The notes under the pieces were generated by a model. It was not told the origin of the DNA. It did not search any database and worked only from the letters and a program-made list of their open reading frames with translations. A stretch of DNA of 64,000 nucleotides. It comes from JALORV01 sp963775635. Lineage in GTDB: Bacteria; Pseudomonadota; Gammaproteobacteria; Burkholderiales; Burkholderiaceae_F. The stretch lies in NCBI GenBank assembly GCA_963775635.1, contig CAVZJO010000011.1, positions 62,001-126,000 on the forward strand. Reading direction: 5' to 3'. The translations under genes were made by a program, and so were the position numbers. This document shows, piece after piece, positions 46,763-55,356 of the stretch. Positions within the stretch are counted from its first letter, which is position 1. Each line of letters begins with the position of its first letter.

Positions 46763-47215
46763 ATGAGTTCGATGAAGCGCCTCCGTTCCCGGCTCGACCG
46801 CGGCTTCACGCTGATCGAGATCATGGTTGTGATCACGATTCTCGGCATCCTGGCCGCGCTGATCGTTCCAAGAGTCGTCGGGAGAACCGACGACGCGCGA
46901 CTGGCAGCGACGCGACAGGACATCGCTTCGGTGATGCAGGCGCTGAAGCTGTATCGACTGGACAACGGCCGCTACCCGACCACTGAGCAGGGGCTGCAGT
47001 CGCTGATCAGCAAGCCGACCACTGAGCCGGTACCGAACAACTGGAAACAGGGCGGTTACCTCGAACGCAGTTCTGTGCCGCGCGACCCCTGGGGGCATCC
47101 GTATCAGTACCTGAATCCGGGCCTGCGTGGCGAGATCGATGTGTTCAGTTTCGGCGCGGACGGACAGGCCGGCGGCGAAAGCGCCGATGCCGACATCGGC
47201 TCCTGGTCGTTGTAG
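46763..47215 (+). CDS. gspG: Type II secretion major pseudopilin GspG
   Basis: A 150-residue prepilin. The prepilin peptidase site is RG/FTLIE with the glutamate at mature position 5, followed by the hydrophobic helix MVVITILGILAALIVPRVVG. The family end SFGADGQAGGES-ADIGSW carries the calcium-binding loop. It forms the main shaft of the secretion pseudopilus. It is the first gene of the operon. A GATAAT-like box at about 46650 could be part of its promoter, but no good -35 box is seen. Confidence 0.95.
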   Translation: MSSMKRLRSRLDRGFTLIEIMVVITILGILAALIVPRVVGRTDDARLAATRQDIASVMQALKLYRLDNGRYPTTEQGLQSLISKPTTEPVPNNWKQGGYLERSSVPRDPWGHPYQYLNPGLRGEIDVFSFGADGQAGGESADADIGSWSL

Positions 47216-47266
47216 GCCCGGCGCGCGTCGGACCGCGGCGGCTGGCTCGACGACTGCGAGCACCGA

Positions 47267-47809
47267 ATGATTCAGGCCGACCGATCAGTGCACCCCCGTT
47301 CCCGCCGCGCCCAATCAGGCAATCGCGCCTTCGGCTTCACGTTGATCGAAATGCTGGTCGTCATCGTCCTGGCCGGCATCCTGATTTCTATCGTCAGCAT
47401 CAGCGTTACGCCAGACCCGCGTCAGAAGTTGATGCGGGAGGCGCAGCGCGTCGGACAACTGATGACGCTAGCCGCCGACGAGGCGCGCATTCGCCAGTTG
47501 CCGATCATCTGGGAGGCCGATCTGCGCGGATACCGTTTCGTGACAGAGGTCGGAGGCGAGCGGCGCCTGCTGACCGATGACGACTTCCTGCGCGAGCGCA
47601 CCTGGGAAACACCGCTGACTCGTTTGTCGCTGCAGGATGGAGCGGGACCGCAGCCCGCGCAAATCCTGTTGGGCCCCGGTGCGCCGCCGGTCCGCATGGC
47701 GGTCGCCCGCGAATGGGTGCAGCCGCGCTATCGGCTCGAACTCAGCAATGAGGACCTGACCGTGAGCCTCGACTTCGACGAGTCCGGGCGAGCCACGGTG
47801 GCCCAATGA
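47267..47809 (+). CDS. gspH: Type II secretion minor pseudopilin GspH
   Basis: A 180-residue prepilin-like protein. The cleavage site is FG/FTLIE, followed by MLVVIVLAGILISIVSI. The remainder has the GspH-type beta domain, with MREAQRVGQLMTLAADEARI just after the helix and RYRLELSNEDLTVSLDFDES near the end. The leader is long (about 25 residues). It overlaps gspI by four bases. Confidence 0.9.
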   Translation: MIQADRSVHPRSRRAQSGNRAFGFTLIEMLVVIVLAGILISIVSISVTPDPRQKLMREAQRVGQLMTLAADEARIRQLPIIWEADLRGYRFVTEVGGERRLLTDDDFLRERTWETPLTRLSLQDGAGPQPAQILLGPGAPPVRMAVAREWVQPRYRLELSNEDLTVSLDFDESGRATVAQ

Positions 47810-48183
47810 AGTCCCGATTCCGTGGCTTCACGCTGCTCGAGGTGCTGGTCGCGCTGGTCATCATCGGCGTCGCGCTGGCCGCGGCGATGCGCGGAGCGAT
47901 GGCGCTCACGTCGAGCGCCGAGTACACGCGTGAAAAGATGCTCGCGGTGATGACTGCCGAAAATCGGTTGCTCGAACTGCGCCTGGCGCGCGAGCGGCTC
48001 GAGCAGGGCGAGGCGAGCCTGCCGTGCGAGCAGGGCGGCATGGTTTTCCAGTGCGTGCAGGCGGTCAAGCCAACGCCGAATCCGTTCTTCCGACGCGTCG
48101 AGGTGCGTGTGCTGAAACCGACCAACGACGGATCGCTACACATGCTGGCCGAACTGATGACGGTGTTGCCGACCAACCAATGA
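47806..48183 (+). CDS. gspI: Type II secretion minor pseudopilin GspI
   Basis: A 125-residue prepilin-like protein. Cleavage site RG/FTLLE is followed by VLVALVIIGVALAAAMRG and the family pattern MLAVMTAENRLLELRL. GspI initiates the pseudopilus tip with GspJ and GspK. ATGA overlaps join it to both gspH and gspJ. Confidence 0.92.
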   Translation: MKSRFRGFTLLEVLVALVIIGVALAAAMRGAMALTSSAEYTREKMLAVMTAENRLLELRLARERLEQGEASLPCEQGGMVFQCVQAVKPTPNPFFRRVEVRVLKPTNDGSLHMLAELMTVLPTNQ

Positions 48184-48779
48184 ACGTGCGCGGATTCACG
48201 CTGCTCGAGTTACTGGTCGCCATCACCATCCTGTCGATCGTGTCCGTCATTGCCTGGCGCGGCCTGGACTCGCTGGTCAGTACGCGCGAGCGCCTTGAGC
48301 CGGAGGCGGACGATGTGCGATCGCTGCTGACCACATTCGGGCAGATGGAACGCGACCTTGCGCAGGTGCCGAATCCGCGGTTCCTCGGCTTGGCGAACTC
48401 GCCGCTCAACGTCTCGGTGACCGACGGCGTGGCGATGATGCAGCTGACGCGCATTGCGCCGGTCGCCGCTGACCAGCCCACCGAGGTCCAGACGGTGTAT
48501 TACCGCGTGGTGGACGGCACGCTGATGCGGCAGGCGACCGCCGCCCTGCCGGGGTTCGAACCCACGCCCGAGAACCGGCTCGAGACTGCACGCTTGCTGC
48601 CGCACGTGAAGACCATGCAGATCCGCACGTGGTCGCCGGTGGGTGGCTGGGTGGATCCGACGATTCCCGATCCGTCAATCAACGTGCCGCAGCCCGGCGC
48701 CGTAGCACCGGGAGTTGAGGTCACCTTGGAGCGCAGCAACGGCAAGATCTTCCGCCGCGTGCTGTTGGTCGGCGGATGA
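48180..48779 (+). CDS. gspJ: Type II secretion minor pseudopilin GspJ
   Basis: A 199-residue prepilin-like protein. The start is MNVRG/FTLLELLVAITILS, with FGQMERDLAQVPNPRF and the C-terminal VTLERSNGKIFRRVLLVGG typical of GspJ. The ATG overlaps the gspI stop. A longer upstream frame is a shadow of gspI. Its stop overlaps the gspK start. Confidence 0.92.
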   Translation: MNVRGFTLLELLVAITILSIVSVIAWRGLDSLVSTRERLEPEADDVRSLLTTFGQMERDLAQVPNPRFLGLANSPLNVSVTDGVAMMQLTRIAPVAADQPTEVQTVYYRVVDGTLMRQATAALPGFEPTPENRLETARLLPHVKTMQIRTWSPVGGWVDPTIPDPSINVPQPGAVAPGVEVTLERSNGKIFRRVLLVGG

Positions 48780-49813
48780 ACAAGCTTGTCTGCCGAACTT
48801 GCCATCGCCCCCGTTGGGGGCGGGACGGGGTGGGGCGATCGAGTCGGCGCATACGCCAGCAAAACGGCGCTGCCGTTTTGCTGGCGCTGTTCGTTGCGGC
48901 GCTCGCAACCATGATCGTCAGCGCCCTCTTCTACCGGCAGTTCGTGCTGTTGCGCACGATCGAAAACCAGCAGCTGATGTCTCAGAGCCGCCTGCTGTTG
49001 CGAGGCGCCCTTGACTGGGGCCGCGCGATCCTGCGGGAAGACGCCAACCGCTCCAGCTACGACGCGCTAAGCGAGCCATGGGCGCAGCCGCTCGCCGAAA
49101 CGCGCCTCGATCAGCTCGGCGAAACCTCGTCGCTCGCGTCGCAGGCCTCGATCGCCGGCTCGATGGAAGACGCACAAGGCCGATTCAATTTGCGCAACCT
49201 CGTCGACAACGGTCAGATTGTCGAATCCGAGCTCGAAGCGCTACGACGGCTGTGCGTGCTGCTGCAGGTGCCAGAGCAGACGGCCGAGCTGATCGCCCTC
49301 AGGATGCAGCAGGGCCTGCCGGCCACGACGGCGGCGCCGGATGATGGCGGCCGCATGTCCGATGCGGGGATGGGGACAGACAAGCGAAGGCCACTGCCGC
49401 TGATGCACCCGCAGGATCTCGCCTCGATATCCGGGATCTCGGCCGAGGCGACGCAGCGGCTGGCTCCGTACATTGTCGTCCTGGACGAGCGCACACCGAT
49501 CAACGCGAACACGGCGCGCCCGGAAGTGATCGCTGCGCGAGTTCCCGACCTGTCGCTGTCGGATGCGCGCGCGCTCGTCGCCGAGCGCGAGCGCATTTCG
49601 TACTTCAACAATGTCGGCGAGGTCCGAACCCGCCTCGGCGTCAAAGCAAACGCTGTAGGAGAGGCCGATATCGCCACCGCTTCGCGCTTTTTCTTTGTGC
49701 GTGGCGAAGTCAAACTCGACCGCGCGGTGACCCGCATGGAGGCGCTCGTCAAGCGCGGCATCCCTGGCCAGGGCATACAGCCGGTCACCGTCCTGTGGAT
49801 CCGCGAGATCTGA
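48776..49813 (+). CDS. gspK: Type II secretion minor pseudopilin GspK, long leader
   Basis: A 345-residue GspK. The hydrophobic helix AAVLLALFVAALATMIVSAL is preceded by a cleavage-type glycine. It lacks the position-5 glutamate, as is normal for this subunit. The large globular domain contains INANTARPEVIAARVP and a helix-hairpin-helix-like segment. The leader is about 30 residues, much longer than usual, and is coded by sequence with two strong palindromes (48806-48822 and 48854-48886). The start ATG overlaps the gspJ stop, so translation is coupled. Confidence 0.9.
   Translation: MNKLVCRTCHRPRWGRDGVGRSSRRIRQQNGAAVLLALFVAALATMIVSALFYRQFVLLRTIENQQLMSQSRLLLRGALDWGRAILREDANRSSYDALSEPWAQPLAETRLDQLGETSSLASQASIAGSMEDAQGRFNLRNLVDNGQIVESELEALRRLCVLLQVPEQTAELIALRMQQGLPATTAAPDDGGRMSDAGMGTDKRRPLPLMHPQDLASISGISAEATQRLAPYIVVLDERTPINANTARPEVIAARVPDLSLSDARALVAERERISYFNNVGEVRTRLGVKANAVGEADIATASRFFFVRGEVKLDRAVTRMEALVKRGIPGQGIQPVTVLWIREI
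48806..48886. repeat. Palindromic insert in the gspK leader sequence
   Basis: Two perfect inverted repeats: cgccccc/gggggcg with loop gtt (48806-48822), and a 15-bp arm cgccagcaaaacggc with its complement around loop gct (48854-48886). The latter forms a 33-base hairpin. They lie inside the coding sequence for the leader and first helix turn of GspK. Confidence 0.85.
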
Positions 49814-49820
49814 ACCCACG

Positions 49821-51095
49821 ATGAAAGACCGATCCCTGCAGCGAATCCTGGTGTTCGTCCCGGCGCGCCGCTCGCTCGGCGCCAAGGCGCAGATAACGAC
49901 CGGCACCGTCGTCAGCTATGTCGCCCCCGGCGCCGCCGGTTCGAGCGGCGAGACTCCGATCGCACTGCTGCCGAAGGCGAGTGCGATCGACCTGGTGTTC
50001 GATCCGGCCGATGTGTTCGTCACCGCGGTCGAGCCTCCTAAGCTCTCGGAGGGCAAGCTGCGCCTTGCACTGCCCAACATCCTCGAAGATCGGCTGCTGG
50101 CCGACCCGGCCGACTGCCATTTCGCGTTCATGGTGCCGCGCGGCGGCACCGGGACTACGACCATCGCCGCGCTGCCCAAGATGCCGGTCGCGGTGATCGA
50201 TCGAGGTGTGCTGACGCGCGCGCTCGACGCCTGCACCGAAGCCGGATACCGCGTGCGTGCGGCGTACAGCGAGATCTATACAGTGCCGCCACCCGGCGCC
50301 GGCGTGTTGTCGGTGCGGCTCGATCGCGGTCGCGGCATCGCGCGCTCGGCAACCCATGACGGCTTCGCGTTCGAGCTGGCCGACGACGAGGTGCCGGCCG
50401 CGTTGACGCTGGCCGTGCGGCAGCTGGGTATCCGTCGCATCCAGGCCTACGGGCGCGAGGCTGGCCGCATGAGTCCGCTGGCCGCCACACTCAATGTGCA
50501 GGTGGAGGCCGTGGCGGCCGACATCGACTTGGCGAGCACCGACGGTGCGGTCAACCTGCTGCAGGGACCGTTCGCACCGAGCGGCATGCTAAGCACGCTG
50601 ATGCCGTTGGCGGGTCGCGCGAGCGGCTTGCGCGCGGCGTCGCTCAAGGTGCCGCTCGCCTGGACCGCGATCGGTGCGGTGGTGGCCATTGCCGGCATGA
50701 ACGCCTACTGGCTGAAGCTCGAATCCGAGTCGAAGGCGTTGCGCCAGCAGATGGAAGCGGCTTTTCGCACGGCGTTTCCGGAGACCAGCGCGGTCGTCGA
50801 TCCGGTCCTGCAGACCAAGCGCCAACTGAACGAACTGCGCGCCCGGGCCGGAATCGCCTCGGCCAATGACTTCTCGGTGCTCAATGCCCGCACGGCGGTG
50901 CTGCTGTCGACCGCCCCGCTGGGAAGCGTCGGTGCGCTGGAGTATCGCGATGGCGCACTCAAGGTGAAGTTCAAGCCTGGCGTGGTCGACAACCCGGCAC
51001 TGCAGAACACGCTGCGCGCGGCTGCGGTTCAGCAAGGCCTGGCCATCCGCTTCGATGCCGACGGGACCGCGCGCGTCGCGGCGGCGGGATCATGA
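49821..51095 (+). CDS. gspL: Type II secretion inner-membrane protein GspL
   Basis: A 424-residue protein. The cytoplasmic actin-like N-terminal domain (about 1-270) contacts the ATPase GspE. One membrane helix lies near 276-298 (AWTAIGAVVAIAGMNAYWLK). A ferredoxin-like periplasmic domain follows (LGSVGALEYRDGALKVKFKP). It overlaps gspM by four bases. Assignment rests on topology, position and family-like segments. Confidence 0.88.
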   Translation: MKDRSLQRILVFVPARRSLGAKAQITTGTVVSYVAPGAAGSSGETPIALLPKASAIDLVFDPADVFVTAVEPPKLSEGKLRLALPNILEDRLLADPADCHFAFMVPRGGTGTTTIAALPKMPVAVIDRGVLTRALDACTEAGYRVRAAYSEIYTVPPPGAGVLSVRLDRGRGIARSATHDGFAFELADDEVPAALTLAVRQLGIRRIQAYGREAGRMSPLAATLNVQVEAVAADIDLASTDGAVNLLQGPFAPSGMLSTLMPLAGRASGLRAASLKVPLAWTAIGAVVAIAGMNAYWLKLESESKALRQQMEAAFRTAFPETSAVVDPVLQTKRQLNELRARAGIASANDFSVLNARTAVLLSTAPLGSVGALEYRDGALKVKFKPGVVDNPALQNTLRAAAVQQGLAIRFDADGTARVAAAGS

Positions 51096-51586
51096 TGGAC
51101 GGAGCCAGACAGTTCTGGGCCGAGCGCGCGCCGCGCGAGCGAGCCATTTTGGGTGCAGGAGCCGTCCTCTTGGGGATCGCCCTTCTGTACCTGTTGCTGA
51201 TCGAACCCGCGTGGACCGGAATCGGGCGGCTAGAGCGCTCGCTGCCGCAGCAGCGATCGCAGGCCGCCGAACTGGAGTCGCTGCTCGGTGAAGTAAAGAG
51301 CCTGAAGTCGCAGCCGCAGGTCGCCACCGTGTCAGCCTCCGAGGTCCGCGGCGCGATCGAAAGCTCGCTCAAGCGCGCCGGCCTCAAGGCCGCCCGGCTG
51401 GTGCCACTGTCCGACGGCGACCTGCAGATCACCTTCGCGAACGTCCCGTATGGGGTCTGGGCCGGATGGCTGGCGGGTGTCGAACGCGAACTAGGTGCCC
51501 GCACCATGGCGGTTACCGTGACCGGCAAGGATGCGACGCCCGGCAACGTCGATGCCGAAGTGGCGTTGCGCCTCGCCCGGAAATGA
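51092..51586 (+). CDS. gspM: Type II secretion inner-membrane protein GspM
   Basis: A 164-residue protein. A short cytoplasmic start is followed by a membrane helix (AILGAGAVLLGIALLYLLLI), a coiled region (LERSLPQQRSQAAELESLLG) and a ferredoxin-like periplasmic domain with FANVPYGVWAGWLAGVEREL. GspM binds GspL in the inner-membrane platform. It follows gspL with a four-base overlap. Confidence 0.9.
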   Translation: MMDGARQFWAERAPRERAILGAGAVLLGIALLYLLLIEPAWTGIGRLERSLPQQRSQAAELESLLGEVKSLKSQPQVATVSASEVRGAIESSLKRAGLKAARLVPLSDGDLQITFANVPYGVWAGWLAGVERELGARTMAVTVTGKDATPGNVDAEVALRLARK

Positions 51587-51595
51587 CCGCAACGG

Positions 51596-52375
51596 ATGCG
51601 GAAGCTGACCTACCTGCTGGCTGCTTTGCTAGTGCTCGCCGTCACCGTGCTGGTGATCGCGCCGGCCCAGTGGGTTGCGGGCGCGGTGCGGCAGGCGACT
51701 CATGGACGCGTCGAACTTGCGGAGTCACGCGGCACCGCATGGAACGGCTCGGCCGTGCTGGTGCTGGCTGCGGCGCCCGATGCCGGTGCGACGCGGGCAA
51801 GCCTTCCCGAGCGGCTTTCATGGCAACTCAGCCCGTGGGCGTTGCTCGCCGGGCAGCTCGACCTTACGATCTCGCATCCGTCCGCCCTGACGCAGCCAGT
51901 CGGGATACGCGCATCGCTGTTCGGCGGCTCGACGGTGCTGAGCGCAGCGACCCTGCGCTTGCCGGCTTCGCTGCTGGTCGGGCTGGGCGCGCCGTGGAAC
52001 ACGGTTCGACCGGGCGGCATCCTCGTTCTCAGTTGGGATCGCCTGCGGCTCGAACCCCGACGCGCCAGCGGCAACGTTGCGGCCGAATGGCAGCACGCGT
52101 CGAGTGCGCTCACGCCGGTGTCGCCGATGGGGCACTACCGCTTGCAGACTAATGGTGTCTGGCCGGGAACTCAGCTGGATTTACTAACCATTTCGGGTCC
52201 CCTCGAGCTGAAGGGGAGTGGCACAATCCCGGAGGGTGGGCGCTTACGCTTTACCGGTCGCGCCCAGGCTGTCGCGGGGACTGACCCGGGCGTAAAAGCA
52301 CAACTGACAGGCCTCATTTCGCTGCTGGGACGGCGGGATGGCGATGGGGCTCTCCTGAACTTCGGCGGTGGGTGA
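51596..52375 (+). CDS. gspN: Type II secretion protein GspN
   Basis: A 259-residue protein with one N-terminal membrane helix (YLLAALLVLAVTVLVIAPAQ). The periplasmic part has GRVELAESRGTAWNGSAVLV and SLFGGSTVLSAATLRLPASL, typical of GspN, which is present in only some type II systems and dispensable in several. Its stop is one base from the gspD ATG, or overlaps an alternative GTG. Confidence 0.88.
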   Translation: MRKLTYLLAALLVLAVTVLVIAPAQWVAGAVRQATHGRVELAESRGTAWNGSAVLVLAAAPDAGATRASLPERLSWQLSPWALLAGQLDLTISHPSALTQPVGIRASLFGGSTVLSAATLRLPASLLVGLGAPWNTVRPGGILVLSWDRLRLEPRRASGNVAAEWQHASSALTPVSPMGHYRLQTNGVWPGTQLDLLTISGPLELKGSGTIPEGGRLRFTGRAQAVAGTDPGVKAQLTGLISLLGRRDGDGALLNFGGG

Positions 52376-52376
52376 C

Positions 52377-55337
52377 ATGACAAGCGGGCGCACGACAAAT
52401 CGCGCGGGGCGGGACTCACTGTCTCGACTGCTCGCGCTGGCCTGCGCGGTCAGTGTGTGCTTGCCCCCGCTGCTGCCGACTGCATACGCGCAGTCCAAAT
52501 CGCGGCCGGCGAAGCCTGCGGCCGATACGGCCCCGAACGACAGCGTCATGCTGAACTTCGTCAACGCCGAGATCGACGCCGTGGTGCGTGCCATCGGCCA
52601 GTACACCGGGCGCACGTTCGTCATCGACCCCCGCGTCAAGGGATCATTGACGCTGGTGACCGAGCGGCCAGTGACCAAGCAGCAGGCGTTCGAGCAATTG
52701 CTGTCGGCGCTGCGGCTGCAGGGATTCACGATCGTGCAGACCGGCAACGTGATGCGGGTCGTGCCGGAAGCGGACGCCAAGCTGCAGGGCGGTACGGTGG
52801 TCACGCCGCGTACCTCGCCGCCGGGCGGCGACCAGTTGATCACGCAGGTTTTCCGGCTGCAGTACGAATCGGCCACCTCGATGGTCCCGATCCTGCGGCC
52901 GCTGATCGCGCCGAACAACACGATCTCGGCGTATCCGCAGAACAACACGCTGGTCATCACCGATTACGCGGAGAACCTGCGGCGCATCCAGCGCATCATC
53001 GAAGCGATCGACACGCCGGCGACGTCCGACCTGGAGATGATCCCGATCAAGTACGGCCTGGCGATGGAGATCGCGGCCGTCGTCAACCGCGTGCTCGACG
53101 AGGGCGCGCGCGCAGCCGGTCAGGCCGTCGACGCCGGCCAGCGTGTCTCGATTTTGGCGGAGCCGCGCACCAACACGTTGATCGTGCGGGCTCCCAGCCC
53201 GGCCCGCCTCACGCTCGCCAAGAACCTGATCGCCCAACTCGACCGGCCGGCTTCGACGCCCGGCAACATCAACGTCGTCTACCTGCGCAACGCGGAAGCA
53301 ACGCGACTGGCACCACTGCTGCGCGCGATCATCAGTTCGGATCCTTCGTACAGCCCGCAGCAGGCGGCGACCAGCGGGTTGTCGCCGCAAAGCGCGGCGC
53401 CGGGAGCACCGGGCCAGCCCGGCGGAACCGGTCCAGGCATGACGACTTCGCAACCGGCGACGCTGGGAGGCGGCCCCGGTGGCGGCGGCACTGCGGGCGG
53501 AAGCGGACCGCTAGCAGGCCTGATCCAGGCCGACGCGGCAACCAATTCGCTGATCATCACGGCGCCCGAGCCGCTGTATCGCAACATCCGCGCGATCATC
53601 GACAAGCTCGATGTTCGTCGCGCCCAGGTCGTCATCGAATCGTTGATCGTCGAGATGACCGCCGACAAGGCGGCCGAGTTCGGCATCCAGTGGCAGGCAC
53701 TCGGCGCAATCAACAACACCGACTACGGCGTGATCGGCAGCCAGAACTTCGGCGGGGCCGGCACCAACATCACCGGAATCGCCCAGAACCCGGGCACGGT
53801 CGGTCAGGGGCTCAGCCTCGGTGTGATCAACGGCAAGATCAACATTCCTGGCGTCGGTGAAGTGCTGAACCTCGCGTTCCTGGCGCGCGCGCTGGAGACA
53901 ACGGCCGACGCCAACATCCTGTCGACGCCAACGATCCAGACGCTCGACAACGAAGAAGCGAAATTTCTGGTCGGCCAGAACATCCCGATCATCACCGGCT
54001 CGTATGCGGCCGCTGGGGCCGGCGGTGGCGTGGCCGGCGTCAACCCGTTCCAGACTTTCGAACGCAAGGATATCGGCCTGCAGTTGCGCGTGAAGCCGCA
54101 GATTTCCGAGGGTGGCGTGGTGCGCCTGGCGATCTACCAGGAACTGTCGTCGATCCAGAACACGCTGACCGCCGCGCAGGGCGGGATCATCACCAACAAG
54201 CGCAGCTTCGAATCCATGGTGCTCGTCGAAGACGGCAACATCGTCGTGCTGGGCGGCCTGATCGAAGACCGTACCGACAACAGCCGCAGCTCGCTGCCGA
54301 TACTCGGGCGCATCCCGGGGCTGGGCACTCTGTTCAGCTACGAGAACCGCGGACGGAGGAAGACCAATCTGCTGGTCTTCCTGCGGCCCTATGTGGTGCG
54401 CGACGAGTCGACGTCGTCGGCGCTGGCGCTCGATCGCTATGCGTACATTCGGGGCCAAGTCGCGTCCAGTTCGGTCCCGGACAACGTGATCTTCAAGGGC
54501 TTCCAGGGTCAACAACTGCCTGAGTCGCCGCCGGTGCCACCGGCGATGCGCCGCCAGGAAGGCCAATCGGGACCGGCGGTGCTAGGCGGCCCTGCAGTCG
54601 ACAACAACGGAGCCGGGCTCGGGGCGCGAACGCCGCCCCCGCCCGCGGCCCCTTCGGCAGGACCATCGTCCGTCCCGACGACACCGGCTGAACCACCGCC
54701 CGCGCCGCCGCCCCCTGTTCCATCCGCTCCAACGCCGGCTGCTCCGGCGCCGGAGCCTCGGTCCGCTGCGCCTGTCGCCCCAACCGCCGCCGAGTCCAAG
54801 CCGGAGATCGTTCCGCCAGCGGCGAGCGTCTCTTCCAGCACTCCGCCGCCGTCCACTGTCGCAGCGCCAAGTGCGGTTCCGCCGAGCAGCAGTTCGATGC
54901 CGCCACCCGCGCAAACGGCGCCGGCTGCGCCGCCCCCGGCTCCCGCGACCACCGTGATGACACCGCCAAACGCGCCGCCGCCAGCGCCTAGCGCTGCCCC
55001 GGCGCCCGTAGAGGCCCCGTCAGCGACGCCACCCGCGGCTGCTTCCTCCGCGGCAGCAGCGGCACCATCGGGCGCCTTCGCAGCGAGCCCCGGCGGACCG
55101 ACCGCGCCTGCCAGCAACCTGGTGCAGGTGGCCTCCGTCACGGAAATCAGCCGCGGCCGTGAACTGCAGCGGCAACTGCGCGCGGCCGGCTTCGATGCCT
55201 ACTGGGAGAGCGTGAAGACCAAGAAGGGCGACGTCGTGCGCGTGCGGGTGTCGGTCGACACGGCCACGCAGAGCATGGCCGAGACGATCGCCCGGCTGAA
55301 GGCGATGGGCTTCGACCCGGTCGTCGTCACTCCTTGA
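52377..55337 (+). CDS. gspD: Type II secretion secretin GspD fused to a SPOR domain
   Basis: A 986-residue outer-membrane secretin. Signal peptide about 1-38. The N0 domain starts near 57 (VMLNFVNAEIDAVVRAIGQY), followed by N1-N3 repeats (FRLQYESATSMVPILRPLI and similar) with a Gly/Pro-rich insert in N3. The secretin core has VGQNIPIITGSYA and VVLGGLIEDRTDNSRSSLPI, then LGRIPGLGTLF. After the core comes a Pro/Ala/Ser-rich linker of about 200 residues (about 712-913). A C-terminal SPOR-like domain follows (914-986: NLVQVASVTEISRGRELQRQ, LRAAGFDAYWESV, VRVRVSVDT). SPOR domains bind glycan strands lacking stem peptides, mainly at division sites. The fusion is seen directly as one open frame; its role is inference. 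An upstream GTG at 52368 would add three residues. Confidence 0.93.
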   Translation: MTSGRTTNRAGRDSLSRLLALACAVSVCLPPLLPTAYAQSKSRPAKPAADTAPNDSVMLNFVNAEIDAVVRAIGQYTGRTFVIDPRVKGSLTLVTERPVTKQQAFEQLLSALRLQGFTIVQTGNVMRVVPEADAKLQGGTVVTPRTSPPGGDQLITQVFRLQYESATSMVPILRPLIAPNNTISAYPQNNTLVITDYAENLRRIQRIIEAIDTPATSDLEMIPIKYGLAMEIAAVVNRVLDEGARAAGQAVDAGQRVSILAEPRTNTLIVRAPSPARLTLAKNLIAQLDRPASTPGNINVVYLRNAEATRLAPLLRAIISSDPSYSPQQAATSGLSPQSAAPGAPGQPGGTGPGMTTSQPATLGGGPGGGGTAGGSGPLAGLIQADAATNSLIITAPEPLYRNIRAIIDKLDVRRAQVVIESLIVEMTADKAAEFGIQWQALGAINNTDYGVIGSQNFGGAGTNITGIAQNPGTVGQGLSLGVINGKINIPGVGEVLNLAFLARALETTADANILSTPTIQTLDNEEAKFLVGQNIPIITGSYAAAGAGGGVAGVNPFQTFERKDIGLQLRVKPQISEGGVVRLAIYQELSSIQNTLTAAQGGIITNKRSFESMVLVEDGNIVVLGGLIEDRTDNSRSSLPILGRIPGLGTLFSYENRGRRKTNLLVFLRPYVVRDESTSSALALDRYAYIRGQVASSSVPDNVIFKGFQGQQLPESPPVPPAMRRQEGQSGPAVLGGPAVDNNGAGLGARTPPPPAAPSAGPSSVPTTPAEPPPAPPPPVPSAPTPAAPAPEPRSAAPVAPTAAESKPEIVPPAASVSSSTPPPSTVAAPSAVPPSSSSMPPPAQTAPAAPPPAPATTVMTPPNAPPPAPSAAPAPVEAPSATPPAAASSAAAAAPSGAFAASPGGPTAPASNLVQVASVTEISRGRELQRQLRAAGFDAYWESVKTKKGDVVRVRVSVDTATQSMAETIARLKAMGFDPVVVTP

Positions 55338-55356
55338 ACGCAGGCAGGACCCGCTC

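Noticed and set aside
48776..48805. CRTCH in the GspK leader as a haem-binding CxxCH motif
   Set aside because: It lies in a prepilin leader that would be cleaved off in the cytoplasm; haem attachment there is not plausible.
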